Source: Cyanobacteria bacterium FACHB-502 (GTDB taxonomy: Bacteria; Cyanobacteriota; Cyanobacteriia; Elainellales; Elainellaceae). From it: DNA of 64,000 bases. Below the pieces are notes generated by a model. It saw nothing but the letters and a program-made list of their open reading frames with translations. It had not been told where the DNA came from and did not search any database. The stretch spans positions 248,001 through 312,000 of the forward strand of contig JACJNZ010000029.1 of assembly GCA_014695325.1 (NCBI GenBank), read 5' to 3'. The position numbers and the translations under genes are program-made. Each line of letters starts with the position of its first letter. The first letter of the stretch is position 1. Positions 36,015 through 44,348 of the stretch are shown one piece after another.

Positions 36015-37673
36015 ATGATCCAACGATTTAAACGATGGCAGGCAGCATTGATTGTCCTCACGGCTGCCCTGACCGTTACCCTCTCGAACTGCGCGACTCA
36101 GCAGCCCACTGCAACTTCTGGCGCAGGCAGCCCAGCAGCCCAAACGTCAGAGGCCAGCACACTGGTCTTCGGCTCAGGCGGTGATCCGGCAAATTTGGAA
36201 CCGGGCAACATTGAGGACGGCAACTCGATCTATGTGCAGCACCAGATCTACGATCGCCTGCTCGACTACAAACCCGGCACCACCGAGCTGGAACCTGCCC
36301 TGGCAACCGAATATGCTTCGCCCGACAACGGCAAAACCTGGACGTTTAAGCTGCGCGAGGGCGTGACTTTCCACGACGGCACTCCGTTGAATGCTGAAGC
36401 CGTTCGCTTTAACTTCAATCGCTGGTGGGATCCTCAAGATCCCCAGGGCTTCCGCAACGCAGGCAAAACCTATGCAGTGTGGGAAGGACTATTTGGCGGC
36501 TACAAAGGCAGCGATGCCTCGATTCTCAGAGACATCAAGGTTGTGGATGATTCTACAATCCAGTTTGTTCTCAATCAGCCATTTGCCGCCTTTCCGGCAG
36601 CGATCGCCTCTGGCTACTTTGGCATTGCCAGCCCGGATGCGATCAAGAAAGCAGGTGCAGACTACGGCATTGCAGGCGCACAGGCAGTCGGCACGGGTCC
36701 GTATGTGTTCAAAGAATGGCGCACGGGCGATCGCATTCTGTTGACCCGAAATCCCAACTACTGGAAGTCTGGTTTCCCGAAAGAAGATACTCTTGTCTTT
36801 CGCTTTATCAAAGAGCCTTCGGCACGTTTAGCCGAACTGCGCGCAGGCAACATTGACTTCACTGTGGATATCGCGCCGGATCAGCTCAACGAACTAAAAT
36901 CTGACACCAACCTGACCGAAGTTCGTCGTCCCCCGTTCAACGTCGGCTATCTGGCACTCAACCCCAGCTATGAGCCGTTGGCGAAAAAAGAAGTGCGGCA
37001 GGCGATCGCGATGGCAATCAGCAAACAGCCGATCGTCGATGCTTTCTGGTCGGGACTGGCAACCACCGACGCGCATTTCACACCCCCGTCGCTGAAGAAC
37101 TTCCAGGATGCCAGCCTCAAGGACTTTGAGTATAACCCCGATAAAGCTAAGCAAATGCTCGCCGCCGCAGGCTATCCGAACGGCTTTGATCTGGAACTGT
37201 GGTACATGCCTGTGTCTCGCCCTTATTTCCCCACGCCGAAACCGATCGCCGAAGCAATCGCGTCTGACCTGAGTACGCTGGGTATCCGGGTCAAGCTGAA
37301 TACAAAAGACTGGGCGGCTTATCTAGACGATCGCCTCAAGCCACCGGGCTATCAAGCCTATATGCTGGGCTGGACGGGTGACTACGGCGATCCCGATAAC
37401 TTCCTCTACTACCACTTCGGCAAAGGCGGCACCAAGGACATCGGCAACTGGCAAAACCCCCAGGTCTTCCGACTCCTCGATCAGGCACGCCAAACCGCAG
37501 ACCAGACACAGCGGGCTAAACTCTACGGCGAAGCGGAAAAACTCATTGCCGACGAAGCCGTCCGCGTCCCGATCGTTCACTCAGAACCTTTGAACGCTCA
37601 GCGAGCGAATGTCAACGGTTGGTCACCGAGTCCACTGGGTTCAGAGTCGTTTGAAACTGTAGAGAAGAGCTAA
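36015..37673 (+). CDS. ABC transporter substrate-binding lipoprotein, family 5 (second of a tandem pair)
   Basis: This 552-residue paralogue of the preceding gene has the same layout: lipoprotein signal with LSNC (Cys near 26), a Thr/Ser/Ala linker, GVTFHDGTPLNAEAVRFNFN, KKEVRQAIAMAISKQPIVDAFW and WTGDYGDPDNFLYYHFGKGG. Differences cluster in the linker and in pocket-side loops (YMPVSRPYFPTPKP versus YPAINGASFPNPKP in the first copy), so the two may differ in ligand. Start ATG at 36015 with AAGGA upstream. It lies 36 bp after its partner and 227 bp before the first permease. Confidence 0.94.
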   Translation: MIQRFKRWQAALIVLTAALTVTLSNCATQQPTATSGAGSPAAQTSEASTLVFGSGGDPANLEPGNIEDGNSIYVQHQIYDRLLDYKPGTTELEPALATEYASPDNGKTWTFKLREGVTFHDGTPLNAEAVRFNFNRWWDPQDPQGFRNAGKTYAVWEGLFGGYKGSDASILRDIKVVDDSTIQFVLNQPFAAFPAAIASGYFGIASPDAIKKAGADYGIAGAQAVGTGPYVFKEWRTGDRILLTRNPNYWKSGFPKEDTLVFRFIKEPSARLAELRAGNIDFTVDIAPDQLNELKSDTNLTEVRRPPFNVGYLALNPSYEPLAKKEVRQAIAMAISKQPIVDAFWSGLATTDAHFTPPSLKNFQDASLKDFEYNPDKAKQMLAAAGYPNGFDLELWYMPVSRPYFPTPKPIAEAIASDLSTLGIRVKLNTKDWAAYLDDRLKPPGYQAYMLGWTGDYGDPDNFLYYHFGKGGTKDIGNWQNPQVFRLLDQARQTADQTQRAKLYGEAEKLIADEAVRVPIVHSEPLNAQRANVNGWSPSPLGSESFETVEKS

Positions 37674-37900
37674 AGAGGTGAATGGGTGGATGGGTGAATG
37701 AGTAGATGGGAGGTGAGGGAGTGAGACATCAGGGAGTTGTGCCGCCCGTATTCCTGGCAATATTGGACAGAACAAAAAGCAACTCAGCCCCACTTAACCT
37801 CTACCCCAACCTGCGATCGCATCTAACACTCCATCCAGCCACCCACTCCCCGACCCCTCCACTCACCTAACCTCCCGACCCCTCCACCCTGCTCCCCCAA
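37674..37900. repeat. Low-complexity spacer: G-rich tract then complementary-style C-rich tract
   Basis: At 37676-37735 the plus strand carries irregular GGGTGGATGGGTGAATGAGT-like repeats. At about 37838-37898 it carries CCCACTCCCCGACCCCTCCA-like repeats. The two are roughly complementary and could fold across the 227-bp gap between the second binding protein and the first permease. No gene is seen. Confidence 0.6.
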
Positions 37901-38905
37901 ATGCTCCGCTACATTGCCAAACGCCTCCTCGATCTGTTTCCTGTTCTTTTGGGCATCACGCTCCTCGTCTTCCTCTTCCTTCAGCTCATTCCTGGCGATC
38001 CGGCGATCGTTCTTCTGGGTCAACGGGCATCGCCGGATCAGATTGAGGCACTGCGGGAGCGGCTAGGACTGAATCAGCCTTTGCCGGTGCAGTATCTTGC
38101 CTTTCTGGGTCGCCTGATTCGGTTTGACCTGGGCAGAAGCATTATTAGCGGCATTCCGATTACTCAGGAAATTGCTACCCGCTTTCCGGCGACGTTTGAG
38201 CTGTCGCTCGCGGCGATGATTGTGGCGATCGTCCTCGGCGTTCCGGCGGGAATTATTGCAGCCGTGCGGAAAAATGGCTGGATCGATAACATCGCCATGA
38301 GTACATCGCTGTTGGGCGTGTCGATGCCTGTGTACTGGCTGGGGCTGCTGCTGGTGTATCTGTTTGCGGTAAATTTGCAGCTTTTGCCGCCAAGCGGTCG
38401 TTTGGGCGTTGCCGTCGATCTTCAGCCAATTACCGGATTTTATTTAATTGACTCGCTGCTGCGGCTCAACTTTCGTGCCTTTAGCGATGTCGTCGCGCAT
38501 TTAATTCTGCCTGCAATCACGCTAGGCACAATCCCCTTAGCGATTATTGCCCGGATTACCCGCAGTGCCATGCTGGAAGTGCTGTCGCAGGACTACATTC
38601 GCACTGCCAGAGCAAAAGGACTCATGGAACGCTGGGTGATCAATAAACACGCGCTAAAAAATGCCCTGCTACCTGTGGTCACGATCGTCGGCTTACAGTT
38701 TGGCACTTTGCTCAGCGGCGCAATTCTCACCGAAACGATCTTTTCATGGCCCGGTTTAGGTTCCTGGATTTATAACGGCATTCTCACCCGTGATTATCCG
38801 GTTGTTCAGGGAGGCGTTGTGTTTGTGGCGATCGTCTTTGTACTCATTAATCTTTTAGTTGATATCTCCTACGCTTTTCTCGATCCGCGCATTCAGTATA
38901 AATAA
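37901..38905 (+). CDS. ABC transporter permease, DppB type
   Basis: A 334-residue inner membrane permease of the peptide ABC family. The N-terminal segment is MLRYIAKRLLDLFPVLLGIT. Six hydrophobic segments follow, with the conserved periplasmic block GDPAIVLLGQRASPDQIEALRERLGL and the cytoplasmic EAA coupling loop DYIRTARAKGLMERWVINKHALKNAL near 230-256. Complete for the family (about 305-340). It pairs with the DppC-type gene at 39197. The ATG at 37901 lacks a clear ribosome site, following a C-rich tract. Confidence 0.94.
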   Translation: MLRYIAKRLLDLFPVLLGITLLVFLFLQLIPGDPAIVLLGQRASPDQIEALRERLGLNQPLPVQYLAFLGRLIRFDLGRSIISGIPITQEIATRFPATFELSLAAMIVAIVLGVPAGIIAAVRKNGWIDNIAMSTSLLGVSMPVYWLGLLLVYLFAVNLQLLPPSGRLGVAVDLQPITGFYLIDSLLRLNFRAFSDVVAHLILPAITLGTIPLAIIARITRSAMLEVLSQDYIRTARAKGLMERWVINKHALKNALLPVVTIVGLQFGTLLSGAILTETIFSWPGLGSWIYNGILTRDYPVVQGGVVFVAIVFVLINLLVDISYAFLDPRIQYK

Positions 38906-39196
38906 TTGATGATTCTTAAATTATTCATCCTAGAATGTGGCAGTACAGCGTAACGCATCAGTTTCAAGGTTCAATATTTCACATTCAGAGTTTAATGTCT
39001 CACATTCAGAATCGTTCAAAAAGATTTATCTAATTTGATCTAATCAATTCATTTGATTACTTCTTAGCTTCATTATTTTAATTAGCTTCATTGTTTCAAT
39101 TAGCTTCACTGTTTCAAATTAATAGGTTAGAGCTTTTGCCTAACACAGTCTACAGTTTCTCAAAATTATCTCCGGTCGATTCACAGGTTTATTCTC
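38906..39196. repeat. AT-rich, repeat-filled spacer between the two permease genes
   Basis: This 291-bp gap inside what is normally a tight operon. It includes an 18-bp unit repeated three times at 39064-39117 (TTAGCTTCATTGTTTCAA and close variants), a TCACATTCAGA pair near 38977 and 39001, and a GATCTAATC/TTGAT-rich stretch. Frames here are short and unconvincing. Confidence 0.7.
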
Positions 39197-40078
39197 ATGG
39201 AAACTCTGCCTGCTCGTCCGATCGTTCATCAATCTTCGTTTCAAAAAGCCAGCAAGCGGTTCTTCAGATCGATTTCGGCGCGGGTTGGCTTAATTCTCAC
39301 GGTGGCGATCGTTCTGCTGGCAATTTTAGCTCCAGTGCTGCGTCCGTTTGATCCGGCAACGGCAAGGGATTTTGCGGCCCGGCTAAGTCCACCCAGCGGC
39401 ACTCACCTCTTCGGCACCGATGGGCTGGGGCGAGATATGCTGAGCCTAGTCTGGTATGGCATTCGAATTTCGCTGCTGATCAGTATTGTGTCCGTCGGGC
39501 TGGGACTGATCATCGGCACGTTTCTGGGGCTAATTGGGGGTTATTTTCGCGGCTGGCTGGAGCGGGTAATTAGCTGGATGAGCGATATTCTGCTGGCGTT
39601 TCCTTCGATTCTGCTGGCGATCGCGGTGGCAACCGTCGTCGGACCCAGTTTGCAGAGCGTGATGATTGCGGTGGGCGTGGTGCAGATTCCAATCTTCATT
39701 CGCCTGACCCGCAGCATGGTGCTGTCTCTGCGCGAACAGGGATTTGTGCAAACCGTGCGGGCATTTGGCGCGAAGCCAGGACGAATTATTTTTAACCATA
39801 TTTTGCCTTCCAGTCTTGCTCCCCTGGTCGTTCAGGCAACTTTGGCGATCGGTACTGCCACTCTCGAAGCCGCAGGTTTAGGCTTTTTGGGACTGGGCGC
39901 AAAACCTCCCACACCGGAGCTGGGCACATTGCTCTCTGACTCGTTCACTAACGGCTACGCCCTTTCTGCCCCCTGGACTATCATTCTGCCAGGACTGATG
40001 ATCACGCTGATTGTGCTGGCGTTTAACCTGCTAGGTGATGGTCTACGAGATAGTATCGACCCGCGATCGAATCGGTAG
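39197..40078 (+). CDS. ABC transporter permease, DppC type
   Basis: A 293-residue partner permease of the peptide importer. After an N-terminal cytoplasmic stretch and first membrane segment (about 32-52) comes the conserved HLFGTDGLGRDMLSLVWYGIRISL block. Five further segments follow, with the EAA loop QTVRAFGAKPGRIIFNHILPSSLAPLVVQ near 185-213. The end, LGDGLRDSIDPRSNR, is the typical DppC C-terminus. ATG at 39197. It is last in the plus-strand importer cluster and is followed by a dispersed repeat copy. Confidence 0.94.
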   Translation: METLPARPIVHQSSFQKASKRFFRSISARVGLILTVAIVLLAILAPVLRPFDPATARDFAARLSPPSGTHLFGTDGLGRDMLSLVWYGIRISLLISIVSVGLGLIIGTFLGLIGGYFRGWLERVISWMSDILLAFPSILLAIAVATVVGPSLQSVMIAVGVVQIPIFIRLTRSMVLSLREQGFVQTVRAFGAKPGRIIFNHILPSSLAPLVVQATLAIGTATLEAAGLGFLGLGAKPPTPELGTLLSDSFTNGYALSAPWTIILPGLMITLIVLAFNLLGDGLRDSIDPRSNR

Positions 40079-40109
40079 GGTCTCTTTCGATCGCACTTCA
40101 AGTTCTTAT

Positions 40110-40153
40110 CTCAAAGTCCCCCAGAATTGGGGAATTTAGGGGGCGACGTAGGG
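40110..40153 (+). repeat. Dispersed CTCAAAGT-type repeat, copy 2
   Basis: CTCAAAGTCCCCCAGAATTG continues as GGGAATTTAGGGGGCGACGTAGGG. The internal palindrome CCCCCAGAATTGGGG lets it fold. It lies between convergent genes. Confidence 0.88.
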
Positions 40154-40176
40154 AAGATCATTCGGCTCAAACCGCT

Positions 40177-40713
40177 TCAAGGACGATGAGTTCGCCGCAA
40201 CTCCGTAATTTGATCTGCCCGATCGAGTAGCGCAGCAGGCATCTCTGGACCCGTTAAAATCACATCAACCTGAGTAGGACGGTTCTCTAGAAACTCGACG
40301 ACCTCTGCCTCAGAAATTAAACCAAAGTGGATTGCCAAGCTCAGTTCATCCAGCACCACCAGCGAATACTTGCCCTCAGCGACGATCAAGCGCGTATGTT
40401 CCCACAGCTCACGCAGGGCAACGACTTCAGATTCTTCCAGGTCAGGGGTGTCAATACAGCGCGGCAAGTTACACCGCACCCAGTCAAGATTCTGCCCAAG
40501 CTGTACCGGATGCTGATAGCCCTGTCGAATCCCGCCTTTAAGAAATTGCACAATCAGCACCGAGGTTCCCTGTCCAGCAATTCGCAGGGCTTGTGCCATA
40601 ACACTCGTAAAAAAGCTACGGTGCGGAGAGGTAAACACCTGCACCAATCCTTCAACCGTATGGGGCAGGCAATGATTACTGTCACGGGCGGGGACTTCGA
40701 GTTGGGAAACCAT
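40177..40713 (-). CDS. CobO/BtuR-like P-loop-family protein with a degenerate P-loop
   Basis: About 178 residues from ATG 40713; a TTG at 40752 would add 13. The fold signature of cob(I)alamin adenosyltransferase (CobO/BtuR type) is clear: GTSVLIVQFLKGG, LVVLDELSLAIHFGLIS (Walker B helix), VDVILTGPEMPAALLDRADQITEL. But the ATP-binding P-loop, normally GxGKGKTT, reads SPHRSFFT: every glycine and lysine that would bind phosphate is gone. Catalysis as an ATP:corrinoid adenosyltransferase is therefore unlikely; a binding or regulatory role is possible. It stands alone, convergent with the importer cluster. Confidence 0.8.
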   Translation of the reverse strand: MVSQLEVPARDSNHCLPHTVEGLVQVFTSPHRSFFTSVMAQALRIAGQGTSVLIVQFLKGGIRQGYQHPVQLGQNLDWVRCNLPRCIDTPDLEESEVVALRELWEHTRLIVAEGKYSLVVLDELSLAIHFGLISEAEVVEFLENRPTQVDVILTGPEMPAALLDRADQITELRRTHRP

Positions 40714-41065
40714 GAGTCGTTCTGGAATAAACGTTAAACAGTCATGCGGCAAGGGCTAACGCACGATCGATCCTTCTCACCCTGATTTCAAAGCACATCA
40801 AGCTTAGTACAAATTTAGTACAAAACGATGAAATTGACCAGAGACAATCGATCGCGGAACAAATATAGCGTATCTCAAATTAGAATTCCAACAACCCACG
40901 CTACATATAATTCATTCATCACGCTTATAAAAACTTAGCCGGGCAACTTTCCCAACCCAAAACCACCCTCAAAACTACTCCCCATCCCCTCACCCCCTTA
41001 CCGACCCACCTATCCTTCCCCCTCAATCACGAGTATCCTGATTAAGAATTGTGAGGCACTTCTCT
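40714..41065. promoter_or_regulatory. Divergent spacer upstream of rph and the CobO-like gene
   Basis: These 352 bp hold promoters for two divergent genes. Seen are a TTAGTACAAA direct repeat near 40804-40823 and a C-rich tract (about 40963-41030) of the kind noted at 37838. Nothing else could be supported. Confidence 0.4.
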
Positions 41066-41782
41066 ATGACTTTGCATCGTCCCGATGGTCGGCAAGCCGA
41101 TCAGCTCCGTCCCGTTCGTTTTGATCGCAGCTTTACCCGCTATGCGGCTGGCTCTGTGCTGGCACACTGCGGCCATACCCAGGTACTTTGTACTGTGAGC
41201 ATCCAGCGAGGCGTTCCTCGCTTTCTAGAGGGCAGCGGACAGGGCTGGCTCACCGCCGAATACCGAATGCTGCCGAGCGCGACCCAGCAGCGGCAGGCAA
41301 GAGAGTTTATGAAGCTGTCGGGACGCACCCAGGAGATTCAGCGACTCATTGGGCGAAGCCTGCGGGCAGCCCTGGATATGCAGGCACTGGGAGAACGGAC
41401 GCTAACCATAGATGCTGACGTGCTGCAAGCCGATGCCGGAACCCGCACAACGGCAATTACAGGCGGCTATGTTGCTCTCTGTGATGCGATCGGCTCTCTA
41501 CTCGAATCGGGAGAATTAGAACGATCGCCCATTCGCCATCAAATCGCAGCGGTGTCGGTTGGCTTGCTGGAAGGTCAGCCTTATCTGGATTTGAACTACG
41601 AAGAAGATGTCGCCGCAGAGATTGACTGTAATGTGGTGATGAATGATCAGATGAACCTCATTGAGATTCAGGGAACCGCAGAAGCAGGAAGCTTTAGCCG
41701 CAGCCAGCTCAATCAAATTCTGGATGTTGCCGAGAAGGGAATTAAGGAGTTAATGAACTATCAGCAGCAGGCGTTACAGTGA
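41066..41782 (+). CDS. rph: Ribonuclease PH
   Basis: Phosphorolytic 3'-exoribonuclease that trims tRNA 3' ends, about 238 residues. Seen are the phosphate-site region HTQVLCTVS and [17 protein letters not shown], the [18 protein letters not shown] helix, the catalytic strand [25 protein letters not shown] with conserved Asp residues, and the late [20 protein letters not shown] and [13 protein letters not shown]. The ATG at 41066 has GAGG nine bases upstream; a GTG at 41051 would add five residues. Single gene, divergent from the CobO-like gene. Confidence 0.97.
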   Translation: MTLHRPDGRQADQLRPVRFDRSFTRYAAGSVLAHCGHTQVLCTVSIQRGVPRFLEGSGQGWLTAEYRMLPSATQQRQAREFMKLSGRTQEIQRLIGRSLRAALDMQALGERTLTIDADVLQADAGTRTTAITGGYVALCDAIGSLLESGELERSPIRHQIAAVSVGLLEGQPYLDLNYEEDVAAEIDCNVVMNDQMNLIEIQGTAEAGSFSRSQLNQILDVAEKGIKELMNYQQQALQ

Positions 41783-42026
41783 AGCAAAGCAACACGCTCA
41801 ATCATTGATTTTTACGCTCATCTCACTCAAACTTGATGGCTCAACCCTAGCACAGGAGCCAAAGTGAGAACAAAATGAGCTGAATCTCAAACATAAAGTA
41901 AAATTTCCCGATCGATTGGAAGGCAGGCTAGCGTTCCGGTTGAGTGGCTGCTAGTAGCTTTTGCATCCAAACCAAGAACTTTCGGCAGTCCGCTCCGACC
42001 GGATTGTTATGCCAGTATTGTCTAGT

Positions 42027-43016
42027 TTACCTAAGGAGCAGAAACGTCTCACCCTGCATATATGGGTGCAAGTGGTTCTCGACAACATAAGGCACAGCAC
42101 GAGAGAGCCATTCATGTTCCTGTGGGTTGGCACTGAGAAAAGCAAAGTTTTCCACTGTTGAACCGACAAAAAATGCTTCAACAGCGCTTTGATAATTTGC
42201 TGGTAATGTCCTAACACTGGAGTAACCCTCGAAGAAATGCCAACGCAATGATGCCTCAACATCTCCAAGCGATTGACCAATATCGTAAAGGTAAAAACCA
42301 AAGCCACAGCGCGAAAAGTCAATTGGGCGAACTTCTTTACCACAAAACACGTAATTGCCTTGGTGCAAGTCAGCGTGAATTACGCCCCAAGTGTCGCGCG
42401 TTCGATGAAGACTATGCATAAACTCTTGAACTTGCATAGCAGCCTTTCGGAACACTTGGTAATCGTCCAGTGAAATTGTGCCGTTTTGCACCAACATGCC
42501 AAGTTGAGACGTTGCGGCTTTTAGCTGCTCTACATCATGGGTGGGGCGAGAAAAGCCAACTGGCAACAACCAACTGCTTGAATGCTGGTGCAATTGCGCC
42601 ATTAGTACACCCAACTGTCGGATTTGCTGTGCTGTCGGTTCACCATTGAGATGTTCACCTTCTACCCACTGCAATAATGAACAGAATATTGAAGCCCCTA
42701 ATTTTGCCCCAGCAATGCTCGTTACCCATTCACCCAAACGATTCTGCATGGGTTGAGGCACTGTCAACTCGGTGTCTTGAGCGATCGCATTCAACCATAG
42801 CAATTCAGACTGAATCGCGGATGGTGCTCTCCAAACCTCTTGCCAACCCTCGCCAGCAGCCTCAATACCAGCATGAAGGCGAAGCAAAAACTTGTCTTCT
42901 GTTGCTGTCTCAACTCGAAATGTTGTGTTTTGGCTTTGTCCCAAAAATGTCAGTTGAACACTCGGCAAATCGTATTGGGTCAGAGCAGCTTGAGCAATTG
43001 CTTCATCAATAACCAT
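42027..43016 (-). CDS. APH/choline-kinase-fold phosphotransferase
   Basis: A 329-residue small-molecule kinase of the aminoglycoside-phosphotransferase superfamily. N-lobe: FLGQSQNTTFRVET and the ATP-side Lys in KFLLRLHAG. Catalytic loop: WGVIHADLHQGNYVF (about 215-229, Brenner motif HxDxxxxN). Metal-binding Asp: PIDFSRCGFGFYLYDIG; many relatives have DFDD here. Similar proteins include CotS/SrkA-like and homoserine-kinase-like enzymes; the substrate is unknown. ATG at 43016, only 8 bp after the tiny membrane-protein ORF. The gene is HIP1-poor (one CGATCG seen) compared with its neighbours outside 42-48.6 kb. Confidence 0.88.
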   Translation of the reverse strand: MVIDEAIAQAALTQYDLPSVQLTFLGQSQNTTFRVETATEDKFLLRLHAGIEAAGEGWQEVWRAPSAIQSELLWLNAIAQDTELTVPQPMQNRLGEWVTSIAGAKLGASIFCSLLQWVEGEHLNGEPTAQQIRQLGVLMAQLHQHSSSWLLPVGFSRPTHDVEQLKAATSQLGMLVQNGTISLDDYQVFRKAAMQVQEFMHSLHRTRDTWGVIHADLHQGNYVFCGKEVRPIDFSRCGFGFYLYDIGQSLGDVEASLRWHFFEGYSSVRTLPANYQSAVEAFFVGSTVENFAFLSANPQEHEWLSRAVPYVVENHLHPYMQGETFLLLR

Positions 43017-43024
43017 GTCTAGGA

Positions 43025-43126
43025 CTATTCACAACCTTTTACTGCTTTGAAACGGGACGGAGTAGCATAAGCCCCAAATCCAATTGCTGCAATCAATAGT
43101 CCAAAGAGTAGAACAAACCATTGCAT
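43025..43126 (-). CDS. Candidate 33-residue single-pass membrane protein
   Basis: A short frame begins ATG at 43126 directly after AGCAGG and ends TAG at 43025. The product starts MQWFVLLFGLLIAAIGFGAY, one strongly hydrophobic helix, and ends in a basic tail with one Cys (SRFKAVKGCE). It sits between the S41 peptidase and phosphotransferase genes on the same strand, its stop 8 bp before the latter's ATG. The layout resembles small DUF2065-like membrane proteins, but that is only a style match. It could be real and co-translated with the kinase. Confidence 0.5.
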   Translation of the reverse strand: MQWFVLLFGLLIAAIGFGAYATPSRFKAVKGCE

Positions 43127-43144
43127 CCTGCTTATTCCGTAAAC

Positions 43145-44317
43145 TTACATACGGTTGCGAACGATTTCCACTGCTTCTTCAAAACAGCGATCGCCACTAT
43201 TTTCACATTCAATAATTTCAATATCGGGCTGTACCCCCTTGCCTTCGATCGCATTGCCCTCAGGTGAGACGGTGTAAGCGATCGGAGCAAGAATAACAAA
43301 TCCTTGCCATCTCAACTTAAAAACCCCTCCCCCTAAGACTGAGCCACTGGTCCGAGCCCCTAAGATTTGAGCAGATCCATGATCTTGAGCGGCAGCCGCA
43401 AATACTTCACAGGCAGATCCGCATCGGTGATCAACCAGTACAAAGTAAGGTCTTGGATCACGTTTGGCTTCAAATCGCGTTCGATATTCAATAAAGTTCT
43501 TCTCCTGAGTTAACTTGATTTCAGCAAGACCAATGTTTTTCACAGAGTCATCAAAATATCCTCGAAAAATATAGGGTTCCTGCATACCAATTCCATCTCG
43601 CGTTCTCTCTACTGCAAACACTTTGTCAGGACCGATGATGTCTTCAATCAAATAACTAATGGCAGATTGAACACCGCCACCATTTCCACGTAGATCGATG
43701 AGAATTGCTTTCGCTTGAGAAAGTTCAGCTTTTGCTTGCTCAACTGCACGTCTGGTAATTTGAGGCGTAACAAAACTTTTGACCTGCAAAATTCCAACTT
43801 GATTGCTTATCTGTGCTGAAACAACCTCCGTTTCAGGTGTTGATGGAGATTCCTCAGTAAATAGACGAAACAGTTGTTCGCCCTCTACCGGATCGAATAC
43901 TCTCGCATGAGAGATAGCAAGCTTCTCCAAATATTGGTTGGTGAGTTGTGTTAACTCTGCCCTTGACCAGCTTGATTTCGTATCAACTTCAGCAATTAAT
44001 TCCTTGAGGGTTTGTTCTCGAAGATTCTCTTTAAAGGTCGGATCAAAAATATTGGCATCCAGTTTTTGATAAACGTCATTGACAAACAGTTTGGCTTCTG
44101 AGGAAGAAACCGGATCTGTATCGCTTAGCGTTGATGAAGTAAACCAGTCTAATGAAACGTCTTCCTCTGTATCCTGAGACATGGAAGATTGCACTGAAGG
44201 TTGTGATGACTGCCAAGGGGTAAATCTACTACCCGTGCAGCTTACTAGGTTGAGCAGCATTGCTGTCGTTACAGCAAAAAACGCCATCCTTATCGATTTA
44301 ACTCGTCTTGATCGCAT
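43145..44317 (-). CDS. S41-family peptidase-like lipoprotein (second of a pair)
   Basis: About 390 residues from the ATG at 44317, which has TGAGGAA nine bases upstream; the frame itself opens at 44425. The lipoprotein signal is MRSRRVKSIRMAFFAVTTAM with a Cys at VSC. The helical N-terminal part (KSSWSRAELTQLTNQYLEKL) is followed by the TSPc core: ILIDLRGNGGGVQSAISYLIEDI, the nucleophile DHRCGSACEVFAAAAQD, and GARTSGSVLGGG. The Lys that forms the Ser-Lys dyad in CtpA-type enzymes, about 25 residues after the Ser, is Ser here. No PDZ domain is evident. The product is very similar to the next gene upstream, with which it overlaps in the long-frame version. Confidence 0.88.
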   Translation of the reverse strand: MRSRRVKSIRMAFFAVTTAMLLNLVSCTGSRFTPWQSSQPSVQSSMSQDTEEDVSLDWFTSSTLSDTDPVSSSEAKLFVNDVYQKLDANIFDPTFKENLREQTLKELIAEVDTKSSWSRAELTQLTNQYLEKLAISHARVFDPVEGEQLFRLFTEESPSTPETEVVSAQISNQVGILQVKSFVTPQITRRAVEQAKAELSQAKAILIDLRGNGGGVQSAISYLIEDIIGPDKVFAVERTRDGIGMQEPYIFRGYFDDSVKNIGLAEIKLTQEKNFIEYRTRFEAKRDPRPYFVLVDHRCGSACEVFAAAAQDHGSAQILGARTSGSVLGGGVFKLRWQGFVILAPIAYTVSPEGNAIEGKGVQPDIEIIECENSGDRCFEEAVEIVRNRM

Positions 44318-44348
44318 CTTCAAGTATTCCTCAATCGGAGGATGATTG

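Noticed and set aside
42027-43016. Phosphotransferase IDFS motif as an inactivating change
   Set aside because: The essential metal-binding Asp of IDF and the HADLHQGN loop are intact. The Ser replaces a residue that varies in the family.
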